A stretch of 64,000 nt of DNA from Lobosporangium transversale (lineage: Eukaryota; Mortierellomycota; Mortierellomycetes; Mortierellales; Mortierellaceae): assembly GCF_002105155.1 (NCBI RefSeq), contig NW_019029017.1:310001-374000 (forward strand), read 5' to 3'. The notes under the pieces were generated by a model. That model made no database searches. It was not told where the DNA came from and saw nothing but the letters and a program-made list of their open reading frames with translations. The translations under genes and the position numbers were made by a program. Below, in pieces: positions 12,111 through 24,640 of the stretch. Positions within the stretch are counted from its first letter, which is position 1. Every line of letters starts with the position of its first letter.

Positions 12111-12152
12111 AGCACTCAGCACTCAGCACTCAGCACTCAGCACTCAGCACTC
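12111..12152. repeat. 7-bp tandem repeat across the cyclin stop codon
   Basis: Six perfect copies of AGCACTC (GAGTGCT on the coding strand). The cyclin stop codon TGA (12146-12144) lies inside the array. Because GAGTGCT joined to itself contains TGA once every 7 nt, each reading frame meets a stop within the array. Confidence 0.95.
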
Positions 12153-14982
12153 AAGAACCTTGTTTAGCGTTTGAAGGTAAGGTGCCAAGGGGTACTGAGA
12201 GCCAAGAGCGATTTGTAACTTGTTTTGTAGGTTTAGGTTGCCATGAAGAGATTCAACCAACTCCTTAAATATCATTGAACATGGCGTAAGATCGATCCGA
12301 CTGTAGCCTGTAAAGATCGCCAGATTTTCGTTCCAATCCTTGTGTGCAGCGCACAGAGCAATCCACATGGCCTACAGCGAGCACAGTTTTCATTTAGAAG
12401 CTTTAGATCTGTAACAAAAATCCTTGTTGTGAGCGTAATAGAAAGGAAAAAAAAAAAAAAAGGCGCTACTAACTTACAGATGCTGCAATCTGTGACGTAT
12501 TGTAGTCGAGGAACTTGCTGGAAAGCAGACTGATATCGCAAAGGAACTGAAGATAAACCATAAGATAAGCACTTGAGTCGTATCGAATGCCTGACAGCAC
12601 AAAGTATTTCTATTCAGGAATGCATGTAAGGCTTACATCGAACAGCGCAGAAACCTCAGGTAGGGCGGGGACAGCACGCTTAAAAAAATCCGCAAACCCT
12701 GTGGCACTGGCCACCAAAATTTCAAACTTGAGTGCGACAAGAATAGCCAACTCGGTTTTCGCAAGGTGTTTACTTGTGTAAAAATTACAGAATATTAGGC
12801 AACGTTCAACATTGACAGCACAAGCGGTTTCATCCAGTTTGCTACAAGACATTAAGAATACACAATACTTTAGTAAGATAGGCGATAAATGCATCTAAAG
12901 GATCAATAGAACGTAGAGTTTAAAGCCGCACATCTATACCCTGCAATCATGCTAGCACAAATTCCAATAGCCTGAAGATCCTCCACTGTGCATTCCGAGC
13001 CTTTGGCGATCAGATACCGATCCATTATATGAACTAGAAGATCCGAGGCGGTTGGTTAAATAGACAACGAAAATGTATACAAATGATGCTCATTCCATCA
13101 CTTATGACAGTTAGACATCTTACTAGCAGCATGAACAGTGGATCGTTGATAGTCGAATTCACGGTAACAGATCCCAATAACCCAAAGAACAAGAGCTTGT
13201 CGGTCGATACTGAAAGTTGAATCCGGCGCCATGTACATGTACCGATCGTACCGTGACTAAGGTGCGCATGGATTGTTAGTAATATGTTTAAGACGAGATT
13301 GAAGGCAGCAATATTATACGTATCCTATATGTATCAACTGAGGACTAATTGGGATCCTTACCTCGATCTCGAGTAAATAATTGAACGCATCATTGCAGTA
13401 CTCATTCCAATAATAATGGCACATTGGAAAGGGATCTACAATCAACAGCCGTGGCCGACTTGTGGCTGGCAGATAAAGAAAAAACAGCAGTATAATTCGG
13501 TGTCAGCCAAATTCGCAATATTACAAAATACGACCATTATGAATTCAATTGTAAAAAAAGGCATGTACTCTTTCGGGGCCGCCTGGTCATTAATGGGCCT
13601 AATGGAATGGTGTAAGAAGCCAATATGTGATTTTCGGACTCTGTTTCATTTTCCGCCTCTTTTGGATCTGAAGGCTAAGGAAAGGCAGGGAACGAGCATT
13701 GACGTGAGCAAATGCAAAAGTAGAAAGAATATGGACCACTTCCTACGCCACACATGCACGCGTATACTAAAACAATATTAAACAATGGTCATGAAGAAAG
13801 AGAAGTGAAAACAACACGTCATCCTCAATTGATGGCTTTAGAGGATAAAATCCGTTGTTCAACGGACTTGGTATCCGATTAAAAAATAAATCCAAGACAA
13901 CGATACGAGAATGCGCCAGACGACCGAATATAAACATATTCACACATGTATACAATAGATTTGTACAGTAGACACTCAGGTATCTAAAACAATACAGAGC
14001 TTCAACTCACCCCTGGTGTACTATCAACTATCGTTTCGGTGAAGCCAGGTTGGGGCGATTGTCGTCCTTTCTTGATAGGGGTCCGAAGGATGGATTCATT
14101 CAGATTATGACATGTCGTGAGAGTGTGAGGCATACTGGTGCCACTACCTTCGGATTCCGACTCTTTCTCCAAATCTGGTTTGTTCTTGGGATCAATTTCT
14201 ACTTTTTTGGAGATTTCGTCTGCTATCATCGACATGGTCGAGCGTCTTTGAAGACGAGGTCTAGGACGAGCACCCCATGATACACTACGAGCATTACGGC
14301 CGACTATCCCTCGGGATTCGCTTTTTGGTCGTTTATTGCTTTCTAGTTCCTGTGGATCATCATCTGAGCTCTGCCAAAAAGACATGTCGGGGCGTCGCGG
14401 ATCCGAGCTCTGAGACCACTGACTTGCCTCTTTGTGTCGACCCATAAATTCATCCATTGAGCTAAGTTCTGATGCACCAAGAAGCGGGCGTATTGATGGG
14501 TTTGGTGAGGAGTGGGTTTGTTCGTGCTCTTGACTGTGAAGCCGCCGAGGAAGAGGGCTTTGAGCGCCGCGTTTTGGGGTCTCCGTCGGAGTTATAGCAG
14601 AGCTAGAGGTCCCTGATACAGCCGGCTCATGAATCGGATCATCAAACGTAACGCAGGAGGCAGGATTGGTATCAGAGGAGATTGTAGAGATTTGTTTTAG
14701 AGAATCACTGACAAAAGGAAAGGAAGATTTATTCCTGTCTAGAAGGGTTGAGGAAGTGCGTTGTAGACAAGGAGATATCCTGGAGGCAGTACAGCTGATG
14801 ATATCGATGGATGGTGACAAGGAAGGAGAGAAAGACCTCTCAGGTGGGGTCAACAGCGGCCTAGACAGCCGATTAGTACTGGACAATGGAATGTCATTCT
14901 GGAGGCAATCACCTGAGGTTGTCATGATGACTCGGTTGTCCTTGTCACCAATGCTGATGTTATTATGGACGAGATCAGACAT
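12144..14982 (-). CDS. Cyclin with long disordered N-terminus (B-type-like)
   Basis: The second half is a two-fold cyclin: EYCNDAFNYLLEIE, then WVIGICYREFDYQRST, IHIMDRYLIAKG, TVEDLQAIGICASMIAGKLDET, LAKTELAILVALKFEIL, FLCDISLLSSKFLDYN, and AMWIALCAAHKDW. It would activate a CDK. Exons are 14982-14011, 13674-13569, 13465-13362, 13256-13124, 13033-12940, 12841-12637, 12546-12478 and 12371-12144, giving 636 residues in correct phase. The first 324 residues are Ser/Pro/Thr-rich with many possible SP/TP phosphosites (RTPIKKGRQSP). The 5' end is uncertain: the frame stays open to 15138 without an ATG, so I used the first ATG at 14982; an upstream exon is possible. The 336-nt first intron and exon 13674-13569 rest on phase and composition, not homology. 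The exact cyclin class is not settled. Confidence 0.75.
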
Positions 14983-17322
14983 ACTCTCTGACAAAGACGA
15001 TTCCCCTGATTGCGAGCACAAGCCCAAAGTCGCCGAACTATGCTTATGTTGTAACAGAATGACGGGAGTGTAGATGCTTGGAATGAGGGATGAAGTCGAA
15101 GAAGTAAAGCTGTGAAGGATTGATGACAGAACAAGCTAATGACCAATGAGTGTAAGAAAAAAAAGCGCTGTCCGTCAGGGCATAAACAGAATGAGGGAAC
15201 TACCTCGGCCTGTTGCCACCTAAAGCGACTTCTTTCAGGAGACGAGAAGGGGTAGTAAAAAAAAAAAAAAATCGCAATAGTAGCTAGCACAGGGGAGAAA
15301 GTAAAAGAGTGGATGAAACAGAAGGTTGTCACAATTCGTGACAATGGTTGGTTGTGTTGAGTTAGTGAAACAATATTATCATGATAGTCCTGTTTAATCT
15401 AAATGAGAGTAGCTCATGGATATCATGTTGCAATAGAGCTCTTGTAGTTACTGTAGTGTATAGGATAGTATTAAAAAAAAAAAAAAAAAAAAAAAAATAG
15501 GAAGGCAGATACAGATTATACACCTAGAATAGGGTTCCAGATGGGACAGGCGGAAGCACGGTTAGGTGTGGACCTTGTGTAGTGTGGCCATCTATTACAG
15601 GTTGGGATGGATTCATTTCAATTGAATCGTTGGTTATTCATGAATCTTTCTTTTCAACGGGAACACCAATATCTGTATTTTATTTTGTAAAGACAGAACG
15701 TAATAAGAGCAGGTTTCTGCAATCCCACATGGCTCGATCTTAATTCATCAATGCCACGCGCTACTTTTGCCTGAAATGGTAAATTAATCATCACATGCAT
15801 CTCAAGACGCGCTTGTTTATGGACGCCACCAAATTTAGACAAGTATTTTTCTTGTTGCTGCTGTCTTTTTGAGTTATGTTGTAACATTGAAGCGCTTGGC
15901 TCATGAGATACAATGGGATCTGTAAACTGGCTCTGGTCGTGATCTCAAGTAGGATCTGGAGAGGAACGAAATCATGCCAGTAGCATTTTTATTTTAGGTC
16001 ACAAGCTTACGAAGAGCCCCGATATGGTAATAAATACCCATTTTCCCTTTTCTTCCTTATTTCCTTTGCTGGCCTACTTGTCCTCCTTCATTTGTGGTGC
16101 ATCTATATCATTTATATTGTCATTGCGTCTTTTTTTTACCCTTCTTTTTCTTCTCATTAAAAATATTGAAGTATGCGCACGGAGAGGCTCTTCAGATTAT
16201 AAATTAATCATGAGCTCTGGCGTGGCTTACTTTCATCATTTACAATCATCTCTTCCGTAAAAGCGGACCAGCGGACCCTGCATTACCCCCCGTTTCATTA
16301 ATACCTTCCAACCTAACTACAAGTAACGATGATAGTGCTTAGGAACCTCCCTAACGCTACTAAATCCTTCAGTTTTCCATGGTGATATATTCGTTAATGC
16401 ATGATTACGTTGCCCCATTCGACCCACCACAACAGACAAAGCCATCCGATGTGATCCTCACAGGCAATTTTGTCATTTCATGTATAGGCCTATTGAGGTT
16501 TGAAATCGGTTATTTCCGGCTACAATAAACGCGCCGTATCGGACGCTCTTCGTTACCCCAACTTCTAGTCGGAAATGATTGTGGCTAATTACCAATATGA
16601 TAGTAACCAAAAAAGAAAATGAGGGAGTTTATTATATTAGTCGCAAACCCCAGTGTCCCAGCTCTTTATCACACAGCTAACGCTGTCTATAACAACGTTC
16701 GCGGTCCCAATAGCCTTCCCACAAGCACCTTACTCTACATTCCTAGCACAAATTCTTTTGGATACCACACCTCTGTATAAAGACATTCTTCCGCAAAATG
16801 AATCGAAACCATCATGAGCTATTTATTGATGATATATTTGCTCATCCGACATAAAAAAAATAAAAATAAAACAAAGTAAAAGAAAGCTTGACGGCTGTAG
16901 TTTGCGTCGCTAACCAAACACTGTGAGATTCGTTCTCATGGATACTACTATCTTGTTATATATGATAACACAGCCTATCCCACCCTTACTCTTGCACCAT
17001 ACATCATTTATTTTATTCAGCCTCTAAGAAAATATTCTTTTCGCTTTTTACTTTTCTTTGCCATGTCTACTTGGCATGTTAATAATGTCTACATGTAAGC
17101 TTTTTTTTTTTTTTTTTTTTTTTTTGTCGAAAGGATGGGGAGCATGTAAAGGGCTGTTCTGTGAAATCAGCTGAAAAGAGCCCAAATGCATTGAGTGTCA
17201 TTGTGATCATGCCTAAATGTTGTTTATCCAGCGACTATGTTGAATATAAAAAAAAAAAGGTTAACAATGCGCAGCAAGGCAATGCAATAGGTACATCCAC
17301 AAAAATACCTAAAAAGAGAAAA
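14983..17322. other. Long spacer between cyclin and VPS1
   Basis: About 2.3 kb. The first 150 nt or so could hold cyclin 5' exons. A Gln- and Lys-rich open frame on the minus strand at 15654-15887 (KYLSKFGGVHKQARLEMHVM) looks protein-like but has no recognised family and no clear splice partner. A25 lies at 15473-15497 and T25 at 17101-17125. No tRNA or transposon signature seen. Confidence 0.45.
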
Positions 17323-20300
17323 TCATAATATACCTGAGCTAACAATTTCATCAGCCTTCCGCAAAGCCTCAATCATCTTTTTACATTCTTTGCGCCGATT
17401 TTGCGTAAGCTCGCTCTCCTTCAGCAGCTCGTCCAAGACGTCTGTCTTGTATAGCTCTTGCAATAACTCCCGCTGAAGTTCTTCTTTGGCGTTGTTGACC
17501 AACTTGAGCATAATGGCTTTGGGAACAGTATCAATCACAGTCCGTTTCACAATATTGAAATAGGATGAAATAAGCAGCTCTTTGAAGGAGAAAGAAATAA
17601 AAAAAAAACATCGTGTTATGTTTGACTTATTTTGTGTCTCTCCAATTGGACAAACATCGCTGTCTCAGAACTACATTATCCATCATAACAACAATAAAGT
17701 ACTTACTGATCACCTCCGTCTCAATCTGCTCACGCTCAGACAAATTTCCAGATGCCTTGAGGATAGCTGGTGGCTATTTAATAAGAACAAATACAAAATA
17801 AACATTAGCAAAGAAAGAAAAAAAAATCGTATAATACCTATCAGCACATACAAATTCATGTTTAAACTCGAGGCAGTGATAATTCCATGAATGCGCTAAG
17901 CAAAAATTCAGGCAGGTTCTTACAGGCTCCATAACAGAAGAACGCTTTTTCTTGCCAGAGAAAAAACTCCCAAAAAAGCCGTTGTTCGTAGGCTCAGGCT
18001 CAAGGCTTGGAGGCAAGCTCGCTAGCGTAGAATTACGGTTCTTGGGATCAACGGGCTGAGGATTCTTAGCTTGATTCATACGTTCGTTGATTACAGCCAT
18101 AGCCTTATGTCCATTTAGAAAATCAGGATGACCGGTGTTGATATAGCAAGATTCCATTCTATTAGTTTTGAAGGGAAAAAAAAAATATTAAAAAAAATTC
18201 ATCGCAGTACATTAGAAAAGATACACATAGATCACAAAATCAAAACCAGTCGTAGTCTGTGGTGTAGACCTACGCAATTAAGTCCTGGACAAGCTTGTTG
18301 GTAGGGTCCAATCGTTTACGGAAGAAATTGATGACAACCTGGTAAAAGCGGTCTTTGAGTTGAGGGAATCGCTTGAACAACTAAAAGGATAATGTAAATG
18401 ATTAAAGTTAATCATAGTTTTAATTATATGATTCTTCACGGGGTTAATTAAAAAGACCGTACCTGTTTCGATAGAAGCTGTGTCAAAATGCGAACCAATT
18501 CATCAAAGACCAAGTTAACACAACGCAGACTGGGATCCTCCAAGCGTCTGATCTGCTGCTTGATGATGACCTCAAATGCTGTGGTGCCAACGAAGAGGGC
18601 AGGAGAAGAACCCTATTGTAAATGTAACAGTAGAGCATTTAGTATTTAAGCGATCCATTAGGTTGTCAATATATTGCCTTGCCTTCAATTTCCAAAGCCT
18701 CAAAACTTACAGATGAGTTGTAGAGGATAGTACGAATGTCAACATCCTTGACTTGGTCAAATGGGTCAAGCGATTTGACTCCGTTAGAATAAAGCTCATG
18801 AAAGACAAAGCTGATACGGGCTCCACCGGAGAGCTCAAAAGATGACAGATCAGTCGAGTTCCCATCAATTATAGTGCGAAACTCTGTACAGAATTCAGTG
18901 ATGATGTTGAGAACAATATTGGCCTGTCCCGCTCCTTCCAAAACGCCGTCGCCGAGTGTGGCAAGTTCTGCAAGGTATTTTGCCAATGCTGCCTGGATCT
19001 TCGCCTTGATCTCAGGCAAAGTATTCTTGATATGATGCATTAGAATCTAGCCAGAGTCAAAGGAAAGAAGCGTGTTTCTTAACGGGCTAGCCAATATCAA
19101 CTTTATACAACCGCATCTTCCCATAACCTCGTCATGAACCCTGCCTTACCATGTTCAACTTTCGGGCAAGATAAGGAGTGCCACAGTACTGAGCCTTACT
19201 CTTATATGCAGGGTGGTTTTCAAAGAAAGAGCGTTCAGCATCAAGTGACCGGCTGATAGATTTTTTAGTATCAATATCACGTTGGCCGCGGTTGACAACG
19301 GGAACATATCCGAGACGAAGTGGAATCACACGACCAGCCAAGATATCTACAACATCCGTCCCGGCATCCCTATGACAAAGTGAGTGACAATGAAAGATCA
19401 TTTAGATTGATGATATAGCATAAAAAAAAAAAAAAAAAAAAGAAATTGCCGTTGTTATTGCCTTACATCAAATCGATTTTAGTCAGGACTCCGATAGTTC
19501 TTGCTCCTTCAGGGTCAACATCACGAGCAAGGCGAAGTCCATCTGAATTGGCGAGATCAACGTTGGCGGCAGTCACTGCGAGAATAATAGAGTTGGGTTT
19601 TGTGATGTATTTGATAATCATATCTCTAATCTGCCTCTCAATATCTTTCGGTTGATCTCCAACAGGGAGCTATTGTATTTGGAGTATTTGTATTAATGGA
19701 TGAAGGCCGAGAAAATTAGCAAGTGAGCTATAGGCTGATGCAAATTTGCTAAAATGACGGGGCTCCGGTAATTGTTGAACAGTTGATGCATACTTTGGTC
19801 AATCCCGGCAAGTCAACAAGAGTCAAGGTCAAGACATGAGGAGAATAAATACGGAGATTAATTGGAAGAGGGGAAATTCCTAATTATGGCACAGTGCATA
19901 GTAGAGAGAGAAAAACTATTTAATCCTGTCCACTTCCAAAATTCATTGGCAATGACTCTGCGAAGACAATGAAAAATTATTTTAGTCATACCTGCATTTT
20001 TCCCAGTCTTCGCTTCAGTATCGCGAATGATTTCCTCACGGATCAAGTTAAAGTCTGTGTACTTGACACCAGGTTGGTGCAAAAACTCACCCCATTCTTC
20101 AGGCTCCTTCTTTTCATCCTGAACTTCTTTGTCTTCTAGATGAGAGTAATTAAAATTAGACAGGCAAACAAGCAAGAATTGAAAGTTTCCAATAATTTGT
20201 CAGCTTGAGTGGTCACTAGACTAAAAAACCCACATAGTGAACGTGATTGACCAAATCACATGAATCCAGGCACGCATTCACATACAAGAGCATCCCTTTC

Positions 20301-20807
20301 TTCCATCCCCTGAAATGAATATGGCATTTTGCGTTCATTCCCAAATTCAGCCTCCGAAATACAACTGTATCAGAGTAAGCAGAAAATCTAATGGTTCCAT
20401 TAGTGCATATGGAGACTTGCCTTTATCTTTATCAACCTCCTCTCCATTGACAGTAGGCGTTGGTCGGTTAATCAATTGAAGTACCTGTGAAGCAAAAAAG
20501 GTACATTGATGAGTGATATGCAGCACATGAATGAATGAGGGCCAAAGCGTGCTTAGAGATGGAGACTGTGGCTCTTTTTATTGCCCGCCGTTAGCCATTG
20601 GTGGTACGTTACCAAAGGTCGACGAGTCACAATGCCAGAGCCACGAGGTAAGAAATCGCGCCCGACAATATTTTCAAGAACAGAGCTCTTTCCAGATGAC
20701 TGAGAGCCAATGACAACGATCTGAGGCAGGTCTACCGGATTGTGTACGCCAACAGTTGAGAAAGCGTCCTGTAGTTTGTTGATGGTCCTGATTAACGTGG
20801 CATCCAT
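17323..20807 (-). CDS. VPS1: Dynamin-like GTPase Vps1
   Basis: Vps1 drives membrane scission at the late Golgi, endosomes, vacuole and peroxisomes. Twelve exons (20807-20613, 20484-20421, 20135-19992, 19879-19794, 19669-19467, 19369-19150, 19046-18711, 18612-18463, 18380-18274, 18158-17924, 17773-17707, 17579-17323) give 687 residues. The start [16 protein letters not shown] is Vps1-type rather than Dnm1-type. G1 is GSQSSGKS at residues 34-41, then [13 protein letters not shown]3 DLPGLTK, and G4 LTKIDLMD. The middle/stalk domain follows, then a short variable insert with [12 protein letters not shown], and a GTPase effector domain at the end. No PH or Pro-rich domain is present. The second intron starts with GC rather than GT. 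Confidence 0.96.
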
Positions 20808-21658
20808 GGCTAAGTAGTTGAACAGAGGATGGAATGTCTTGACAGCTGATAGGTGAGAAGAAAGAGAAAAAATGTCCTTATGCTGTGAATGCTTTTATTT
20901 ATGTTAATGCCAAGCAAGGATGAAGAAAACCAAGGTCGACAGGGTGACCGATGCGCAAAGCAGAGCAAAGCCAAGAAAGGAGAAAAGGGACGACGTGGGA
21001 GAAGGAGAGAATAGCACAAACGGACACCCAAAAAGGTAAATCGCACGTATAACGCACGTGTACAATGGTGCACAAATCTGACACAACGTCGCGCCACCAA
21101 AACGAAGTATGTAAGAGAAGGTAGCATTTAACATGGGTTTCGTTTAAGGTGATCTGAATGTAGTTTTAGACACAGTGTTTAATCATGGCTTCAATTCAAG
21201 AGTAGGAGCAAAGTGTAGGTGTAACCTTTTGTATACGATCGATAGTCATTTCAAGTGATGTCTTCAAAGATGAGTACATTTTTCATGAGTTTGTCCCCTG
21301 CTGGTACCCCAGAACATCATTAAAGTTATTATCCAAGTCATATATAAATATGAAATATGGTCCTCTGAGAACACCAACACAGGGTCTGCCAATGATCCTA
21401 AAAGTAAAATTACTTGAAAATGGCTATCATCGCACAGAGCTTTACTTACAAAGATACAAAAAAAGATGGATCAGGAAATGTAGCCTATTGAAAATGTAGA
21501 AGCTGTGTTTCCCCTGTTTTTGACCTTACACTAATTATTTGTTACAAAATATATTGTGATGAATCACCATATTCATCCAATCCATCCCATCATTCGTCAT
21601 CTCACGATTTCTTTATCACGTTCATATTCTCTTCATTGCCATTGCCATCTGTTGGAGG
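20808..21658. promoter_or_regulatory. Divergent spacer of VPS1 and GT49 gene
   Basis: Head-to-head spacer of 851 bp. Minus-strand frames at about 20810-21134 are pyrimidine-rich leader sequence without a family. Promoters for both genes must lie here, but no specific element was identified. Confidence 0.5.
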
Positions 21659-23404
21659 ATGCTCTTGATGGACTGGCCTCTGCCTTGGCGACTCCGGCTC
21701 CTGCTCCGCCGCAAGTTCCGTCGCATCAGGGCAACCTTCAGATTGCGTCCACGCAGAAATGTGCTCTTGGTGTTGATTACCTTGTTCATCCTATTTCAGC
21801 TCATTTTTAGAACCGCACATCGCTACACCATCATCGACGAACGATGGCGTAAACTGCAGAAGTATTCCAAACCCGGCATTCTAGGTGCGCCTTCCAACAT
21901 CATCTTGAATACGAAAGAAGATATTAAAGTCCAGCTTTGTAGTGCAGAAACCATGCTTTGTTCAACGTGGGAGAGGGATCGCATATGGCAAGGCGAAGAG
22001 TTAAAGAGAGATGAGGCATGGTTGGTATCTGGTGAAATTAGAGTCCCTATTGGTGTACAGGCTGTCTTAACCTTGCAAGATGGGCGAAGACGAACACTTC
22101 GGTATGGTCACCACAAATGCGACCACGCAACTCTAAACTGCAAGGAGATAGGAACAATGATTGTCCAAGGTAAAGTTAATGACTTGATTTCCAAAAAAAA
22201 AAAAAAAAAAAAAAAATACTGTTTTTCATAAATTATTACAACATGTCTGTATTAATAGGGAGCATCATGTCAGCCATTGACAGGATATTGGAATCATGCT
22301 CAAGTAAGCAATGGATCACGGAGCCCGCCATTGTCCATACAATACAATCTAAAAAATCATTCAGCCCAAGGGACGTGACAATGATTGCACAGTTCTCCAT
22401 CAGCCGTCTTGACCGCTTTGAACGGGCTAGAGCAGTTTGGGAAGGACCTATCTCTGTTGTCATGTATGGCAATTGTTTATCCATAATATTTTGTATTTGG
22501 CACATCATATCAGAATCTGATGTTGAGAAAAATACACCAGATATTAATTAGTTTTACCACTGTCTACAGCTTCCTAGCGTCCAATGTGGACATTTTTGAA
22601 CTTCAAAAGTATTTCGAGCGGCCTGGCAAGTTGGCATTATACGAATCAATTACATTAACGATCGTCAAGCCTAATTTCTCGCTTGAAACACACAAACGAT
22701 ATCCAATCAATCATCTCAGAAACATCGGTATTCAAGCTGCCAACACTGACTATATCTATGTGATTGACGCGGATTTCGTGCCCTCATCAAAGCTATACGA
22801 CTTTGCGCGTACAACTATTATCCGACTCCTGGAATCAGCCCAATATCCGACGGCATATGTAGTTCCATGCCTTGCAATTAAGGAGGAATTCAATGGCAAA
22901 TATCCAGACACAATTAAGGAGCTTCAGCCTTTAATGAAGTCTGGCATGGCATATATCACTGATCCCAGAGCAGGCCATGGACCTACTTTCACTTCGATCT
23001 TCATGAATCCGCCAATTTTCGGGAGTTCACCGGCGTATGAAGTCTGCTACGAGTCTCAATGGGAACCTTACTATATTGTTCGTCGAGAAGCGCCTCATCC
23101 TTACTATGATGAGCGATTCAAAAATCAGGGCGCAGATAAGCAAAGCCACGCGCTTTTAATGAACGCCATTGGCTTCAAGTTCATGGTCCTCCGTGACCAT
23201 TTCATGTATCATATGGACCATGCAAAGCTCGTTTGGACAGGAGATGGGCTGGACAAGCATTTTCAGAAGGATTTCACCTATTTTAAAGATTATTCGCCTG
23301 CTTTGAGACGTATTTTTGGAACCAATTATCGGTGGCCAAAAGGGTGCTCGCAGCCATTGGTTCAGTCTTTCAAGCGCGATCTTCAAGGAATAGGAACCAT
23401 GTAA
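21659..23404 (+). CDS. Golgi glycosyltransferase, GT49 (LARGE/B4GAT1-like)
   Basis: A type II membrane glycosyltransferase. Exons 21659-22169, 22259-22463 and 22570-23404 give 516 residues. A short arginine-rich cytosolic tail is followed by one membrane helix at about residues 35-53 (LLVLITLFILFQLIF). The GT49 core shows GPISVVIFLA, NHLRNIGIQAANTDYIYVID with DAD at residues 305-307, then GHGPTF, PYYDERF and HMDHAK, as in B4GAT1 and the second domain of LARGE. Animal relatives transfer GlcA in a beta-1,4 linkage; the substrate in fungi is unknown to me. Intron 1 carries A24. It is divergent from VPS1. The membrane anchor and acceptor-side histidines are intact. Confidence 0.9.
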
Positions 23405-23754
23405 TATTAGCTCTTTCTTTTCTTTTCTTTTTCTTTTTTTCCTCTTTTCTTGCCATACTCTTTTTCGTTCCTTTGTAATCGCTTTATTTTATTTGTTTTA
23501 TTCTTTTTATAGCCCTTGTATTTTACACCCCTTTTTCTTTGCCTGCATAGCATAAAGTACACTGTACATTGGTACATGAGAAAATTTTCTAAATAAAAAA
23601 AATAAAAAAAAGGTGTGAGTCTATAGATCTTCAACCCAGAGTGGAATTATGTATGTGACGATGTGCTTAGAATCAGATAACAATTGCGTTGCAGGTTTAT
23701 TGTCTATTTTTGGATCTTCTGAATATGAATAAAGGTAATTACTCTGGAAAGTAT

Positions 23755-24640
23755 GTCCTTACTAGGACTCTCACAACCGGCGGCTACCAAATCGCTCACG
23801 CCCTAAACAAGCTCTCCTGCTACATCTCAAAGAAATTTTCTTAGCAATTCCACGAAATCCAGGCTGAAGTACCTTCAAACCCTGATTCCTGGTGAGGGAT
23901 GTCTATCATAAGGATTTCCGGGCCAATCTAGCCATGTCATCCTTGTCATTGATCCTGGTATCAAGAACACCGCAACTGCTGTCATTGTGGCCATTCTTCT
24001 GCCTCAAACATCGTCACGGAGCCTGTTCTTTTCCAAAGGTTGTCACAATTGGAACTAAAAGGAGCTCAAAGATTTTGAAACGGTTGAGAGTATGATGAAC
24101 ACCAATGGTATACAAGCAAGGGTCCTCTCCTTAAACTGTTGCAATCTAAAGAAAAATGAATTGGATCAACAATCCAAGATTCACAAATAATAAAGGCCCT
24201 TCGATCTCGCTTGTGTCCGTCGAGGAATATTTAAGGTCGTTTTATGGATCGCCAGTGTCAAAAATTGATAGATACAGAGCAGAGCAAGGAGAGAAAGCTG
24301 AAGTTAGAACAGTACATGGAGTGTTGAAGGCCATCCGAGGAAAAGCGAAACTTGATATGGAAGGGCAATGGCAACTTCAAGGGTAGGAAAGGCGCGGGTG
24401 TTAGGACCATAAAGTTTACCTCGACCCTGAAAAATCGGGCCTTTTTTTTTAATAGTCGCGGCCTAGATATAGAAGTAGTTCGAATGTGTGTTGACGAATT
24501 CAGGGCCTCAATATTTTGCTGCGCTTGTCACGAGAGAATGAAACGAAAGGTCGATCTTACATTTGCTCAAATTAGTCCGAAGCATGATAAAAAAGGCTCA
24601 GTGCGGTCATGACCACAATACTGGCCAGAACATGGCCATA
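23755..24640 (+). pseudogene. Decayed Fanzor/TnpB-like nuclease relic
   Basis: Several pieces in different frames line up in the order expected for a fungal TnpB-like (Fanzor) protein. A segment at 23936-23995 reads VILVIDPGIKNTATAVIV, like RuvC-I with its Asp at 23951. A Lys/Gln/Glu-rich helical stretch follows at about 24088-24360, interrupted by at least three stops. GNGNFKGRKG is next, then VDEFRASIFCCACH at about 24490-24530, like the region before the zinc ribbon. Finally QCGHDHNTGQNMAI at 24599-24640 resembles the RuvC-III end (Cys pair, then xD-xx-xG-xN-xA). Stops and frameshifts make it non-functional. I did not find inverted repeats or a guide-RNA-like end. The family call is by motif order from memory of the family, not by search. 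Confidence 0.5.

Noticed and set aside
15654-15887. Possible exon of an unknown gene (KYLSKFGGVHKQARLEM)
   Set aside because: Two overlapping frames are both open, no splice partner was found and no family fits; kept only as a note in the spacer entry.
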